A stretch of 64,000 nucleotides of DNA from Lachnospiraceae bacterium (GCA_949383255.1 CASJPF010000004.1:62001-126000), one strand, 5' to 3'; counted from the stretch's first letter, positions 46,316-55,652 are shown. A program made the numbers and translations. The notes: a model not told the origin generated them from the sequence alone.

Positions 46316-46810
46316 ATGGAAACTTTAAAGAATCAAATCTCTATAGAATTTGATGCCATATCAGAGAATGAGAGGCTGGCAAGGGTTGTAATAGCTGCAT
46401 TTCTTGCAGGAATTGACCCGACACTTGATGAGCTTGAGGATGTGAAAACCGCAGTGTCGGAGGCTGTCACCAATGCAGTTATACATGGGTACAAAGAAAA
46501 TGGTGGCAAAGTGGTTTTGCGTGCAAGCCTTTCTACAGACGAGAAACTTACAGTTGATATTATAGACTATGGAGTGGGTATCGCAAATGTGGAACAAGCA
46601 ATGCAACCGCTTTTTACAACGGGTGCGCCCAGCGAGCGGTCTGGCATGGGTTTTTCTTTTATGGAGGCGTTTATGGATGGTCTTGAAGTGGAGAGTACTC
46701 CAAGAGAAGGAACTAGTGTACATATGTGGAAACATTTTGCCAAGCGACAGACAACTGGAACAAAGACAATCCTTCAGGCAGCAGTGTGGAACAGAACCGG
46801 CAGGGAATAG
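46316..46810 (+). CDS. spoIIAB: Anti-sigma F factor SpoIIAB
   Basis: This GHKL-fold serine kinase and anti-sigma factor holds sigma F inactive and phosphorylates SpoIIAA. The ATP-binding N box is AVSEAVTNAVIHGY (about residues 47-60), the G1 box is DIIDYGVGI, and G2 is SERSGMGFSFM. A 20-residue tail rich in Lys/Gln/Thr extends past the usual end, making it longer (164 aa) than typical 140-aa members. The gene lies in the operon between spoIIAA and sigF. Confidence 0.95.
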   Translation: METLKNQISIEFDAISENERLARVVIAAFLAGIDPTLDELEDVKTAVSEAVTNAVIHGYKENGGKVVLRASLSTDEKLTVDIIDYGVGIANVEQAMQPLFTTGAPSERSGMGFSFMEAFMDGLEVESTPREGTSVHMWKHFAKRQTTGTKTILQAAVWNRTGRE

Positions 46811-46813
46811 CTT

Positions 46814-47530
46814 ATGGAGGAGAGAGAACTTTTTCTTAGGGCACAGAAAGGAGATAAAGAGGCAAAAGAACAGCTTTTTAATAACAATATAGGGCTTGTG
46901 CATCATGTGATAAAACGCTATATTAACAGATCTGGAGTCGAGACGGAAGATTTGTTCCAAATTGGGGCGATGGGGCTTGTCAAAGCGATTGAAAGATTTG
47001 ATATAGACTATGGAGTATGTTTCTCGACATATGCAGTGCCAGTGATTATGGGGGAAATCCGAAGGTTTTTGCGGGATGATGGCATTATAAAAATTAGCAG
47101 AAGTGTAAAGGAGAACAGAAAGCGGATCAATTGGATTCGGGAGGTGTTTTGGCAGAAAATGGGCAGGGAGCCGACACTATCAGAACTTGCAGAGGATTCC
47201 GGACTTGCTGTGGAGGATATTATAACAGCACTTGAGGCCTGTCACGAAGTGGAGTCAATCTATAAGACAGTCTATGCGTCTGACGGAAATGAGATGCTTC
47301 TGATGGACATGCTTGGAAAGGAAGGTGAGAGCGACGAAATTGTAAATCGGATGCTGCTAGAGAAGCTGCTTAGTGCGTTAGATGAGCGCGAGAAAAATCT
47401 GATTCGACTACGGTATTTTGAGAATAAAACACAGATGCAAGTGGCGAGGGATCTTGGTATGAGTCAGGTTCAAGTTAGCCGATTGGAGAAAAAGGTATTG
47501 CTTCGACTGCGACAGGAAGTAATAGTGTAA
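46814..47530 (+). CDS. sigF: RNA polymerase sigma factor SigF (SpoIIAC)
   Basis: This 238-aa sigma-70 family factor drives the first forespore-specific genes of sporulation. Region 2 includes ETEDLFQIGAMGLVKAIERFD and STYAVPVIMGEIRRFLRDDG, and the region 4 helix-turn-helix is TQMQVARDLGMSQVQVSRLE. Placement right after spoIIAB (3-base gap, ribosome site in its end) distinguishes it from sigma G. It is intact. No terminator is seen before the next gene. Confidence 0.95.
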   Translation: MEERELFLRAQKGDKEAKEQLFNNNIGLVHHVIKRYINRSGVETEDLFQIGAMGLVKAIERFDIDYGVCFSTYAVPVIMGEIRRFLRDDGIIKISRSVKENRKRINWIREVFWQKMGREPTLSELAEDSGLAVEDIITALEACHEVESIYKTVYASDGNEMLLMDMLGKEGESDEIVNRMLLEKLLSALDEREKNLIRLRYFENKTQMQVARDLGMSQVQVSRLEKKVLLRLRQEVIV

Positions 47531-47646
47531 ATAAATGGAATGAATGCTATAAAGTTTGATAGAAAAATCGCCGATATTAAAAATAACTAGAAATATAGGG
47601 AAGGGACTTCCTATGTGTAAAATAGATTATTTAAAGAAAGGCTGGT

Positions 47647-48480
47647 ATGAGTATGAATGGAATCAATTACAGTTCACTTTTGAACAATACAGGAATTTTT
47701 TCAAATCAAACAAATAAGGATGAGGCTGCTTTTACAGGGACAATCACAGGAACAAACAGAAAGGCGCCAACAAAAAAGGCAGATGTGGATAACAAACAGT
47801 CAAATGTGGACAGGGATACCTATGAGTATAGTGGGCAGACACGGGAAGTTAAGGCAGGATACAGCAGACCAAAGCGCACAGAGTCGTCTGAGTACAAGGC
47901 ACTTGACTCCAATGGTATCCAAGAAGGGATTCAGTTGAGCGATGCCGCGAAGGATTTGCTTTCTGAACTTAGGGAGAAATATGGAAATATGGATATCGCT
48001 GTAGCGGAGTGGTCTACAGATGAAGAGCAGGATTACTATGCAAGTCTTTCCGATAAGGATTACAGTGTGTTGATTAATCCTGAACTTCTTGAGAAGATGG
48101 CGACAGATCCAGAGGCAAGAGAAAAGTATGAGAGTATTCTTGGCGGAGCAGGTGAGAAGTTCGATACCGTTAAGGAAGAGCTTGGCGAGGACGCGGAAAA
48201 GATTAAAGGTTTCAGCATTACATTAGATAAGGACGGAAATGTCTCTTATGCAGTTAAGCTTTTAAAAGACATGCAGGAGAGCAGCAAGACGGACAAGAAG
48301 CAGCAAGAGCGCTTGGAGGAGAAGCGTGCTGAGCGGAGGAAGGCTGAGGAGGACCGCGTTGAGAAGATTACGAAGAAGAAACAAGAGACTGAGAAGATAG
48401 AGGCGTCTTCTATAGAAGAATTAATCAAGAAGATAAAGGAAAAACTTCATCCAGAGCAGGCAGAAATAGAGGAAATGTAG
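47647..48480 (+). CDS. DUF6033 family protein
   Basis: The 277-aa protein starts MSMNGINYSSLLNN and has a low-complexity polar N terminus (1-90). A conserved-looking block follows around EGIQLSDAAKDLLSELREKYGNMD and AVAEWSTDEEQDYYAS (92-130). The C terminus is a long Lys/Glu/Arg-rich single helix (about 215-277). This matches the DUF6033 family of Lachnospiraceae and relatives, of unknown function. It has no signal peptide. AAAGAAAGG precedes the ATG. It lies downstream of sigF but may be separately transcribed. Confidence 0.75.
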   Translation: MSMNGINYSSLLNNTGIFSNQTNKDEAAFTGTITGTNRKAPTKKADVDNKQSNVDRDTYEYSGQTREVKAGYSRPKRTESSEYKALDSNGIQEGIQLSDAAKDLLSELREKYGNMDIAVAEWSTDEEQDYYASLSDKDYSVLINPELLEKMATDPEAREKYESILGGAGEKFDTVKEELGEDAEKIKGFSITLDKDGNVSYAVKLLKDMQESSKTDKKQQERLEEKRAERRKAEEDRVEKITKKKQETEKIEASSIEELIKKIKEKLHPEQAEIEEM

Positions 48481-48562
48481 AGATTAAAGAATACAAGTTA
48501 CTTTTCATGGGTTAGGAATGTGTATAAACTGCGCATTCCGTGAGAACATGATTGAAAGTGAG

Positions 48563-48590
48563 AGGCAGATGATTCATCTGCCTTTTCTTA
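48563..48590 (+). terminator. Terminator after the DUF6033 gene
   Basis: A 9-bp perfect stem AGGCAGATG/CATCTGCCT has a 3-nt loop and is followed by TTTCTTATT. Confidence 0.75.
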
Positions 48591-48618
48591 TTGCCTTTTT
48601 ATATGGAGGTGCTATAAT
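48591..48618 (+). promoter_or_regulatory. trkA promoter, extended -10
   Basis: TTGCCT (48591-48596) and TGCTATAAT (48610-48618) have a 16-base spacer to the perfect TATAAT. It directly follows the terminator. Confidence 0.65.
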
Positions 48619-48792
48619 ATACGTGGAAGTATTATGCATGTTGGTTTTTATGAGGTGCACACAGATTGTACATTGATGAAATATGTGTGTATCTGCTATA
48701 AAAGCAGGTGCAAGGAGAAAGTTTAAAAGGCTATCAATTACAAAAAGACGCCGAGAGTTAATACAGAACTGAAAATAGGAGGAACGAATGAC

Positions 48793-50154
48793 GTGAAAAT
48801 AGTAATTGCAGGGGATGGCAAAGTTGGTGCGATGCTGACAAAACAGCTTTCTGCGGAGGGGTATGATCTCACCTTAATTGACGCCGACCTCAAAGTGCTG
48901 GAATCGACAGAAGAACGATATGATATTATAACAGTTCAGGGAAACTGCGCATCAATGGAAACATTGGAGAGGGCGGGCATTAAGGACGCTGATTTGCTGA
49001 TTGCAGTGACAGACGCAGATGAAATCAATTTGCTCTGTTGCATGACAGCACATGGGATTAACTCTGACATTCACACGATTGCCCGCATTAGAAATCCGGA
49101 GTATACAGATCAGATTTACAAGATGCGGAGTCTTTTTGCGCTCTCCATGATGATTAATCCAGAGCGGCAGGCTGCTATTGAGATTGAACGATTGTTAAAA
49201 TATCCGGGATTTTTAAAGCGGGATACTTTTGCAAAGGGCAGAGTGGAGATTGTGGAACTTCGTGTGGAATCAGGACATAAGCTGTGCAATACTGCGCTGA
49301 ATGACCTGTATAATATTGTAAAGTGTAAAATTCTAGTGTGTGCTGTGATTAGAAACGGCAAGGCAGTTACCCCAGGCGGAGATTTTGTGTTGCTGGCAGG
49401 AGACCGTATTTTTGTGACGGCACCCACCAATGTTTTGACAACGTTACTTAAAAATTTGGGAATTATCACACATAAGGCGAAGCATGTTATCTTGTGTGGA
49501 GGAGGGCGTGTGAGTTATTATCTGGCACATATGCTCATTAAAAACGGTGTGGGTGTTAAAATTGTAGAGCAGAATTATGAAAAGTGTGTCCAGCTTTCGG
49601 ATGCGCTTCCCAAAGCGTCCGTGATTCATGGAGACGCCACAAAGGAATTTTTGTTGGACAATGAAGGAATATCTGACTGTGATGCTCTAATAACACTTAC
49701 GGGAGTCGATGAGATGAACATTATTATTTCTTTGTATGGAAGTAGTTGTAAGGTTCCACAGATTATTACAAAGCTCGGAAGACTTGAAAACAATACTATA
49801 TTGGATGCACTTCCACTAGGGAGTATTATCAGCCCCAAAGAGCTAAGTTGCAATACGATTGTGCAGTATGTGCGTGCTATGAAAAACCAGACAGGGGCAG
49901 CGCTTACTGTATATACGATTGCAGATGGGCAGGCAGAGGCAGTTGAATTTATGGTGGATCAAAATACATTGCATTGTGGGGAGCCGCTTAAAAAGCTTCG
50001 GATTAAGAAAAATGTATTAGTTGTGTGTATTATGCATGGTGCACAACTTGAGATTCCCAATGGAGATTCTAGTTTTGTGCGGGGAGATACTGTCATTGTT
50101 GTGACAATTGCTGACAGAGTTATTTACCAGCTTAATGATATCTTTGAGAGTTGA
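48793..50154 (+). CDS. trkA: Trk potassium uptake regulatory subunit TrkA
   Basis: This 453-aa cytosolic ring protein gates TrkH. Two RCK units are seen: the first starts with the Rossmann motif VIAGDGKVGAMLTKQL and the second with VILCGGGRVSYYLAHML (about residue 230). Each is followed by a TrkA-C domain. The start is GTG at 48793, 9 bases after AGGAGG; the nearby ATG at 48788 is out of frame and stops at once. trkH follows after 32 bases. Confidence 0.95.
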   Translation: MKIVIAGDGKVGAMLTKQLSAEGYDLTLIDADLKVLESTEERYDIITVQGNCASMETLERAGIKDADLLIAVTDADEINLLCCMTAHGINSDIHTIARIRNPEYTDQIYKMRSLFALSMMINPERQAAIEIERLLKYPGFLKRDTFAKGRVEIVELRVESGHKLCNTALNDLYNIVKCKILVCAVIRNGKAVTPGGDFVLLAGDRIFVTAPTNVLTTLLKNLGIITHKAKHVILCGGGRVSYYLAHMLIKNGVGVKIVEQNYEKCVQLSDALPKASVIHGDATKEFLLDNEGISDCDALITLTGVDEMNIIISLYGSSCKVPQIITKLGRLENNTILDALPLGSIISPKELSCNTIVQYVRAMKNQTGAALTVYTIADGQAEAVEFMVDQNTLHCGEPLKKLRIKKNVLVVCIMHGAQLEIPNGDSSFVRGDTVIVVTIADRVIYQLNDIFES

Positions 50155-50186
50155 GCGATTGTCGGTAAAAGGGAGGATATGCAGTC

Positions 50187-51647
50187 ATGAATTATAAGAT
50201 GATGGGCAGATTTATAGGGCATATTCTGCTAGTGGAAGCAGCCTTTATGGCAGTACCGCTGGCAATCAGTCTGGCTCAGAAGGAGAGGATGGCAGCAATA
50301 GGATTTGCTGCCAGTTTTGGTATTATTTTCGTTTTGGCACTGCTTTTAAGTGTGTTGTGCAAGGGAAATAAAAAGGGATTTCGGGCAAGAGAAGGTTTGG
50401 TCTGTGTTGGTGTTAGTTGGATTGTAATGAGTCTTTTGGGGTCTTTGCCATTTTATATTTCTAGGGAAATCCCTTTGTATTTGGATGCACTGTTTGAGAC
50501 AGTATCCGGATTTACAACAACAGGCGCGTCGATTCTGTCGGAGGTGGAAGTACTTTCCAAAGGAACGCTTTATTGGAGAAGTTTTACACATTGGCTAGGC
50601 GGAATGGGAGTGCTTGTCTTTGTGTTGGCGGTAGGGGCTTTTGGGGAGAGCAGTAAAGGTTTTACAATGCATCTTCTAAGGGCGGAGAGTCCGGGGCCGC
50701 AAGTGGGAAAACTAGTGCCAAAGATGAAAAAGACAGCGGAAATTCTATATTTGATTTATATGATGCTTACGATTGTAAATATTATCTTTTTACTTTTGGG
50801 GGGGATGCCGTTGTTTGATTCTGTATGTACAGCATTTGGTACAGCGGGAACAGGCGGATTTGGAATTAAAAATGACAGTATTGCCAGTTATAGCCCATAT
50901 ATTCAGAATGTATGTACTGTCTTTATGTTGCTGTTTGGTATAAATTTTAGCTGTTATTATATGCTTTTGCTGCGTCAGTTTTACAGTGTGTTTAAAGATG
51001 AGGAATTGCGGCTTTACTTAGGGATTGTGTTTGGCAGTATCGTATTAATTACGCTCAATCTCAGAGGTTTTTATGACACTCTGGAAGAGACTGTGCGGCA
51101 TGCGGCTTTTCAGGTGGCAAGCATTGTGACAACAACTGGATTTGCAACGACAGATTTTGATTTGTGGCCTAGTTTTTCCAAGGCGATTATATTGGGATTG
51201 ATGGTAATCGGTGCAAGTGCGGGAAGTACAGGAGGGGGATTTAAGTGTGCGCGGGTGCTGATTGTGGTCAGAAGTCTCCGCAGAAGTCTCCGCCGCGCAA
51301 TATCACCGCAGAAAGTGCAGGTTGTAAGAATCAACAACCATATGATTGATGAAAAAGTGCTCGAGAATACAAATGCGTATCTCTCTGCTTATGTAGTTAT
51401 TTTATTTGTCAGTTTTATTTTGGTGTCAATTGACAAATTTTCGATTACAACAAATATTACAGCGGTGCTCTCTTGCTTTAATAACATTGGACCAGGTCTT
51501 GAGGCAGTAGGGCCTACCTGCAATTTTGGTGATTTTAGCTGGCTGTCAAAATTGGTGTTGATTTTTGATATGCTTGCAGGCAGACTTGAGATTTTTCCGA
51601 TTTTAATTCTGTTTTCTAGAAGCACATGGGGACGCCTAAAAAGTTGA
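50187..51647 (+). CDS. trkH: Trk potassium uptake channel subunit TrkH
   Basis: This 486-aa membrane protein has four M1-P-M2 repeats typical of the SKT family. Selectivity-filter segments are visible as VSGFTTTGAS, FGTAGTGGFG, VTTTGFATTDF and FNNIGPGLEAVG. It forms the potassium path gated by TrkA, encoded just upstream. GGGAGGA precedes the ATG. Its last 12 bases overlap the end of the convergent PHP gene. The length is normal. Confidence 0.95.
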   Translation: MNYKMMGRFIGHILLVEAAFMAVPLAISLAQKERMAAIGFAASFGIIFVLALLLSVLCKGNKKGFRAREGLVCVGVSWIVMSLLGSLPFYISREIPLYLDALFETVSGFTTTGASILSEVEVLSKGTLYWRSFTHWLGGMGVLVFVLAVGAFGESSKGFTMHLLRAESPGPQVGKLVPKMKKTAEILYLIYMMLTIVNIIFLLLGGMPLFDSVCTAFGTAGTGGFGIKNDSIASYSPYIQNVCTVFMLLFGINFSCYYMLLLRQFYSVFKDEELRLYLGIVFGSIVLITLNLRGFYDTLEETVRHAAFQVASIVTTTGFATTDFDLWPSFSKAIILGLMVIGASAGSTGGGFKCARVLIVVRSLRRSLRRAISPQKVQVVRINNHMIDEKVLENTNAYLSAYVVILFVSFILVSIDKFSITTNITAVLSCFNNIGPGLEAVGPTCNFGDFSWLSKLVLIFDMLAGRLEIFPILILFSRSTWGRLKS

Positions 51648-52433
51648 AAGAATACATGCTACGCTGTCTGTGGAAATGGGATTATTATTTTTGTCAAAGA
51701 TATATACAGGCAAATGGTTTGTAGTGCCTTCTTTCCACGCAAGATGTTGTGGCGGGACATGGAGAGAAAATCCACTTTGATGTTTGATTCGTGTTACATA
51801 GTCCGTGATGGAATCTAAGGGGGTGTCAAATTCCATGCCATAGATATAGCCATTGTCTGTTCTGCCAACATGGTGGATGTCTGAGCCGGCAGTCATTGTA
51901 ATATGGTGTTCCTTGGCGTAGCGGTATGCAAGGCGGTCTTGCTCATGGGGATTGCCGCAGTTTGCCACTTCAAAGGCATCACATTGGTGTGGATGTACAT
52001 AGATTTCGGACAGATATCCTCTTTCTCTAAAAGGGTGTGCTTGCACGACAAGGCCCCCGTTTGCCTTAATTTGTTGGTAATGTGTAATATGATCCCATGT
52101 CATTATCTCGGGATGGGCTTTTAGCCATTTTTTATCGAGTCCATAGACAAGAAATTCATCTCCGTTAAATCGACATTCCCATGCGAAAAATACTTTGAGT
52201 CCTTGCTTGTCACCTTCAGATTTGGCATCTTCATAGCCACTGCAAAAAATATCCACGCGCTCCTCCCACGGTAAATTTTGAGGGACACAGCAATTTCCAT
52301 TAAAAAAGTGATCTGTGACAATAATACCGTCATATCCGAGATTTTTGTAGAAAGAAATGTATTCGTAGCCTGCACTTTTGGCGCACGCACTGGCAGCAGT
52401 TGTATGTAAGTGGGTTTCATAGATGTAAGACAT
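51636..52433 (-). CDS. PHP-domain phosphoesterase
   Basis: The 265-aa protein has the PHP metal-binding pattern: ETHLHTTAAS near the N terminus, IIVTDHF, QAHPFRE and a closing GSDIHH. It belongs to the histidinol-phosphatase/PHP C-terminal group of metal-dependent phosphoesterases. The substrate is unknown, with small phosphate esters or nucleotides possible. The frame extends 37 codons upstream to 52544, but AGGAGG on the minus strand fits the ATG at 52433, and the HLHTTA motif then lies at the usual place. It overlaps trkH tail to tail. Confidence 0.88.
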   Translation of the reverse strand: MSYIYETHLHTTAASACAKSAGYEYISFYKNLGYDGIIVTDHFFNGNCCVPQNLPWEERVDIFCSGYEDAKSEGDKQGLKVFFAWECRFNGDEFLVYGLDKKWLKAHPEIMTWDHITHYQQIKANGGLVVQAHPFRERGYLSEIYVHPHQCDAFEVANCGNPHEQDRLAYRYAKEHHITMTAGSDIHHVGRTDNGYIYGMEFDTPLDSITDYVTRIKHQSGFSLHVPPQHLAWKEGTTNHLPVYIFDKNNNPISTDSVACILSTF

Positions 52434-52506
52434 ATGCAAAGTGCCTCCTAGAGTTTTTTTCAAAAAAGTATTATAACACAAAATTCGTAGAAAGGGAATA
52501 AAGGAA

Positions 52507-53955
52507 ATGATACAAAACAAGATACCGCTTTTGGATGCTGTCACAGAGTTTATTGCTACGAGGCCAGCATATTTTCGGGTACCTGGACATCGGTTGGATA
52601 AGGGAATCAGCCCGCGTTGGACAAATATTGTTGGAGAGAAAATTTTTGCTTATGATGTGACGGAAACTCCTCTCACGGATGATTTGCACTGTCCTGAGGG
52701 AGCGATTGATGAGGCACAAAAGTTGCTCGCTGTGCTCTATGGAGCGGACCAAAGTTTTTTTCTTGTAAATGGAAGTACTTGTGGAAATGAGGCAATGATT
52801 CTCAGTGCAGCATTTGCGGGTGAAAAAATTTTGGTTGCTAGAAATGCGCATAAATCCGCGATGATGGGACTGATTTTGTCCGGGGTAAAACCTATATATT
52901 TGATGCCAGAAGTAATTTGTGAGTGGGGGATACAAGGTGAGATTACAGAGGCGTCTGTCAGAAAAGGATTTGCAGAAAATCCTGATTGCAGGGCGCTTTT
53001 TATGGTGAATCCAAGCTATTATGGAGTGTGTTCTGACTTGGTGGCAATTGCAAAAGTCTGTCATGAATATAATGCTCTTTTGTTGGTGGATGAGGCGCAT
53101 GGAGGGCATTTGTACTTTCATAAGGCACTTCCTGTGGGAGCGCTTGCGGCGGGAGCAGATATCTGTGTACAGAGTATGCATAAGGTGACAGGCGCTTTGA
53201 CACAAAGTTCTGTGCTACACAGCAAATATCACGGTGTAGGCGCTGAGGCATTGGGGCGTATTGCGCAGAATTTGCAGTTGGTGCAGAGCACAAGTCCAAG
53301 TTATCTTTTGATGACTTCACTTGACTGTGCGCGGTATGAGCTTGCGCTTCATGGAACAGAAATGATGGAAAAGGCGCTGTTTTTAGCAGAGTATGCAAGA
53401 AAAAAGATTGCGGGGATTGCAGGGTTTCGCTGTATGGAGAGTGGGCGGATCGACAGTACGCGACTTGTGTTGTCCGCGCGCGAAATTGGATTGACGGGAT
53501 ATGCATTAGAACAAATTCTTTATGAAAAGTATGCAGTTAATATGGAACTTGCAGATCAAGAAAATGTGCTTGCGATTGTCACTTATGCAAATGAAATACA
53601 GGATTTGGACAGACTGATTGCCGCATGTACAGAGATTAGTGAAACACGTATAGGACATGCAGCGTTGCAGAGAGAAAAGACATATCCGCCTTTTCCTCCA
53701 CTTCCAGAGCAGGTTTTAACACCGCGCAGCGCTTATTTCTCCAAGAAAATATTTGTCAGCTGGCAGGAGGCTGCTGGTCAGATATCTGGTCAGATGATTG
53801 CACCATATCCGCCGGGGATTCCAGTGCTCTATCCCGGCGAACGAATCAGTCAGGAAGTGTGGGCGTACATCGAATGTTTTCGCAGAGAGGGGCGTCATAT
53901 GCATGGTGTGGACGGAGACCAAAGATTGGAAAACATTCAGATAATACCCGAATAA
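52507..53955 (+). CDS. Orn/Lys/Arg decarboxylase-family PLP enzyme
   Basis: This 482-aa fold-type I PLP enzyme of the short SpeA/Cad type is common in Firmicutes. The N terminus YFRVPGHRLDKGISPRW is typical, NGSTCGNEAM binds the cofactor phosphate, and VDEAHGGH holds the PLP-contacting Asp/His. The Schiff-base lysine is in SMHKVTGALTQSS. The C-terminal part ends in PYPPGIPVLYPGE, usual for the family. It would make a polyamine or cadaverine, but which amino acid it uses cannot be read from sequence. AAAGGAA precedes the ATG. Confidence 0.9.
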   Translation: MIQNKIPLLDAVTEFIATRPAYFRVPGHRLDKGISPRWTNIVGEKIFAYDVTETPLTDDLHCPEGAIDEAQKLLAVLYGADQSFFLVNGSTCGNEAMILSAAFAGEKILVARNAHKSAMMGLILSGVKPIYLMPEVICEWGIQGEITEASVRKGFAENPDCRALFMVNPSYYGVCSDLVAIAKVCHEYNALLLVDEAHGGHLYFHKALPVGALAAGADICVQSMHKVTGALTQSSVLHSKYHGVGAEALGRIAQNLQLVQSTSPSYLLMTSLDCARYELALHGTEMMEKALFLAEYARKKIAGIAGFRCMESGRIDSTRLVLSAREIGLTGYALEQILYEKYAVNMELADQENVLAIVTYANEIQDLDRLIAACTEISETRIGHAALQREKTYPPFPPLPEQVLTPRSAYFSKKIFVSWQEAAGQISGQMIAPYPPGIPVLYPGERISQEVWAYIECFRREGRHMHGVDGDQRLENIQIIPE

Positions 53956-54006
53956 GAAACTGGTTATTACGACTCATGGGCAATGTCAGTTTGTTAAGAA
54001 AACATC

Positions 54007-54036
54007 TTAAAAAAGCCTTTTTATGGGCTTTTTAAG
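54007..54036 (+). terminator. Terminator after the decarboxylase gene
   Basis: CTTAAAAAAGCC pairs with GGGCTTTTTAAG around a short T-rich loop. The AT-rich ends make it potentially bidirectional. Confidence 0.6.
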
Positions 54037-54063
54037 TCTTTTTATAGGCTGTTTTGGCTGAAA

Positions 54064-54106
54064 TTTTGGTTGTACCCCTTTGGCTTTGAGTGAGGTGTAA
54101 CCAAAA
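54064..54106. other. Long imperfect hairpin of unknown role
   Basis: TTTTGGTTGTACCCC (54064-54078) pairs with GAGGTGTAACCAAAA (54092-54106), with two G-T pairs and one mismatch, around a 13-nt loop. No T-run follows. It lies between a terminator and a separate promoter. Confidence 0.45.
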
Positions 54107-54209
54107 AGTACATAAAAATGATATAAAAGGTGCTAATAACCTGTTTATCAGGGGTACTTAATTAACTGATATTGATCGTGAATCGTAACAACTGTTCTTA
54201 AAAGTGGAC

Positions 54210-54238
54210 TTGACAGGTGTTATGTTATAGTTGATAAT
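54210..54238 (+). promoter_or_regulatory. Ferritin gene promoter
   Basis: TTGACA at 54210-54215 and GATAAT at 54233-54238 are separated by 17 bases, about 35 bases before the start codon. Confidence 0.7.
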
Positions 54239-54274
54239 AGACAGGTAATATTGTTTATTTGAGGAGGATAAAAA

Positions 54275-54784
54275 ATGAACGAAAAAGTAGCAATGTTATT
54301 AAATGAGCAGATTAACAAGGAGTTTTACTCGGCATATCTGTATCTTGATATAGCAAATTTTTATACTAAAAAAGGACTAGATGGATTTGCCAACTGGTAT
54401 GAAGTTCAGGCAAAAGAAGAGCAAGATCATGCAATGCTAATGTACCGATATTTGCAGAATAACGATCAGCAGGTTACACTGGAGACGATTGCAAAGCCAG
54501 ATGCGGTTTTTGAGACATTAGTAGACCCGCTTAAAGTTGGGCTCGCGCATGAGCGCTATGTGACATCATTGATTAATACAATCTATGATGCGGCACAGGA
54601 AGCAAAGGATTTCCGCACGACGCAGTTTCTGGACTGGTTTGTCAAAGAGCAGGGTGAGGAGGAAAAAAATTCCATGGACCAGATTACCAAGATGGAGCTT
54701 TTTGGAGAGGATGCGCGCAGCTTGTACATGTTAAATAGTGAGTTGGGAACACGTGTATATACAGCTCCATCACTGGTATTATAA
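54275..54784 (+). CDS. ftnA: Ferritin (non-haem, bacterial FtnA type)
   Basis: This 169-aa four-helix protein forms the 24-subunit iron storage cage. Ferroxidase ligands are visible as Glu17 (NKEFYSAY), Glu50 and His53 (KEEQDHAMLM), and the EQGEEEKN segment near residue 130. The length is typical of bacterial ferritins without haem. GGAGGA precedes the ATG. A DtxR-family regulator lies 2.3 kb downstream and could link it to metal control, but no shared operator was found. Confidence 0.95.
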   Translation: MNEKVAMLLNEQINKEFYSAYLYLDIANFYTKKGLDGFANWYEVQAKEEQDHAMLMYRYLQNNDQQVTLETIAKPDAVFETLVDPLKVGLAHERYVTSLINTIYDAAQEAKDFRTTQFLDWFVKEQGEEEKNSMDQITKMELFGEDARSLYMLNSELGTRVYTAPSLVL

Positions 54785-54848
54785 TACTTATATTGCTATA
54801 TTTTTCTTTTAATGTTGGAGGTTAAAAGAAAATAAATTTATAGAATTT

Positions 54849-54880
54849 ATGCAAAAATTAAACATAATATATTTTGCATA
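54849..54880. promoter_or_regulatory. Inverted repeat upstream of the LytTR regulator gene
   Basis: TATGCAAAA (54849-54857) and TTTTGCATA (54872-54880) form a 9-bp inverted repeat with a 14-base AT-rich spacer, 22 bases before the regulator's start. It could be an operator in the promoter. The spacing is compatible with a dimeric regulator. Confidence 0.35.
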
Positions 54881-54902
54881 GAGGAAAGTAAGGCGCATAT
54901 TT

Positions 54903-55637
54903 ATGAAAGTAGTGGTTTGCGATGATTGTGTTGAGGATTTACAAACAATAGAAACCCTGCTAGAACAATACAAAGAATCAATTTCGGATGTTGATTTTGC
55001 AGTTGAAAAGTATTTGGATGCTACTGTATTGTATAACAAAATTTTGGTTGGGGAACAGGCTGATATTTATATATTGGATATGATTATGTCTGACAGGTCA
55101 GGACTCGATATTGGCAGCCTGATCCGCCAAGCCGATGGTGATGGGGTAATTATATACATTACTTCATCGGATGATTATGCATTGGAGGCTTATGGGGTTC
55201 ACGCAGCGCGGTACTTATTAAAGCCAGTCAGCGAGGAGACCTTTTTTGAGGCCATGAATTTTGCGCGCTCTTATACTGGAACACGCAAAGAACATTTATT
55301 TCCTATAAAGACAAAGGAAGGCACATTATCAGTGTCTTATTCCCGAATTGAATATATTGAAAATTATTCTCGGACATTGAATGTCTGTTTAGATGATGGT
55401 GAAAATATCAGGAGTATTTTTATTAGAAAGTCGTTTGATGAGGAGATTCGGGAAATTGCAGGAGATCGAAGTTTTCTACAGGTACATAAATCTTTCCTTA
55501 TTAATATGGAACATGTAAAGAAATTGGAACAGAGTGAGATTGTGATGGAGAGTGGGAAAAGGATTCCTGTCAGTAAAACTAGAGCTGCCGATGTAAGGCG
55601 AGCGTATTTGCAATTTCTTTCTGTGTGTTATCAATAG
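54903..55637 (+). CDS. LytTR-family response regulator (AgrA-like)
   Basis: This 244-aa regulator has a receiver domain (1-120): acidic Asp7/Asp8 in VVCDDC, the phosphoacceptor Asp59 in YILDMIM and a lysine in LLKPVS. The C-terminal LytTR DNA-binding domain (about 133-240) has the usual ISYSRIEYIENYSRTL-type start and FLQVHKSFLINM. It pairs with the GHKL kinase that starts 15 bases downstream. No agrB or signal peptide gene was found nearby. AAAGTAAGG precedes the ATG. Confidence 0.92.
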   Translation: MKVVVCDDCVEDLQTIETLLEQYKESISDVDFAVEKYLDATVLYNKILVGEQADIYILDMIMSDRSGLDIGSLIRQADGDGVIIYITSSDDYALEAYGVHAARYLLKPVSEETFFEAMNFARSYTGTRKEHLFPIKTKEGTLSVSYSRIEYIENYSRTLNVCLDDGENIRSIFIRKSFDEEIREIAGDRSFLQVHKSFLINMEHVKKLEQSEIVMESGKRIPVSKTRAADVRRAYLQFLSVCYQ

Positions 55638-55652
55638 GGGAGGGGAAAAGAT

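Larger units (their letters stand above)
48481..48792. other. Intergenic region with terminator, promoter and trkA leader
   Basis: The region contains a terminator (48563-48590), the trkA promoter (48591-48618) and a leader of roughly 165 nt. The leader carries a small CTGC/GCAG hairpin and ends in AGGAGG. Its length invites a riboswitch reading, but no ydaO (c-di-AMP) landmarks were recognised. Confidence 0.45.
53956..54274. other. Intergenic region before ferritin
   Basis: The region contains a terminator (54007-54036), a strong hairpin of unknown role (54064-54106) and the ferritin promoter (54210-54238). Otherwise it is AT-rich. No clear Fur or PerR box was found. Confidence 0.5.

Noticed and set aside
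48620-48792. ydaO/c-di-AMP riboswitch in the trkA leader
   Set aside because: The length is suggestive, but the conserved ydaO blocks and a terminator were not found; only a small CTGC/GCAG hairpin is visible.
54218-54245. PerR or Fur box in the ferritin promoter (TTATAGTTGATAATA)
   Set aside because: Five mismatches to the 15-base PerR consensus and no symmetry beyond AT-richness.
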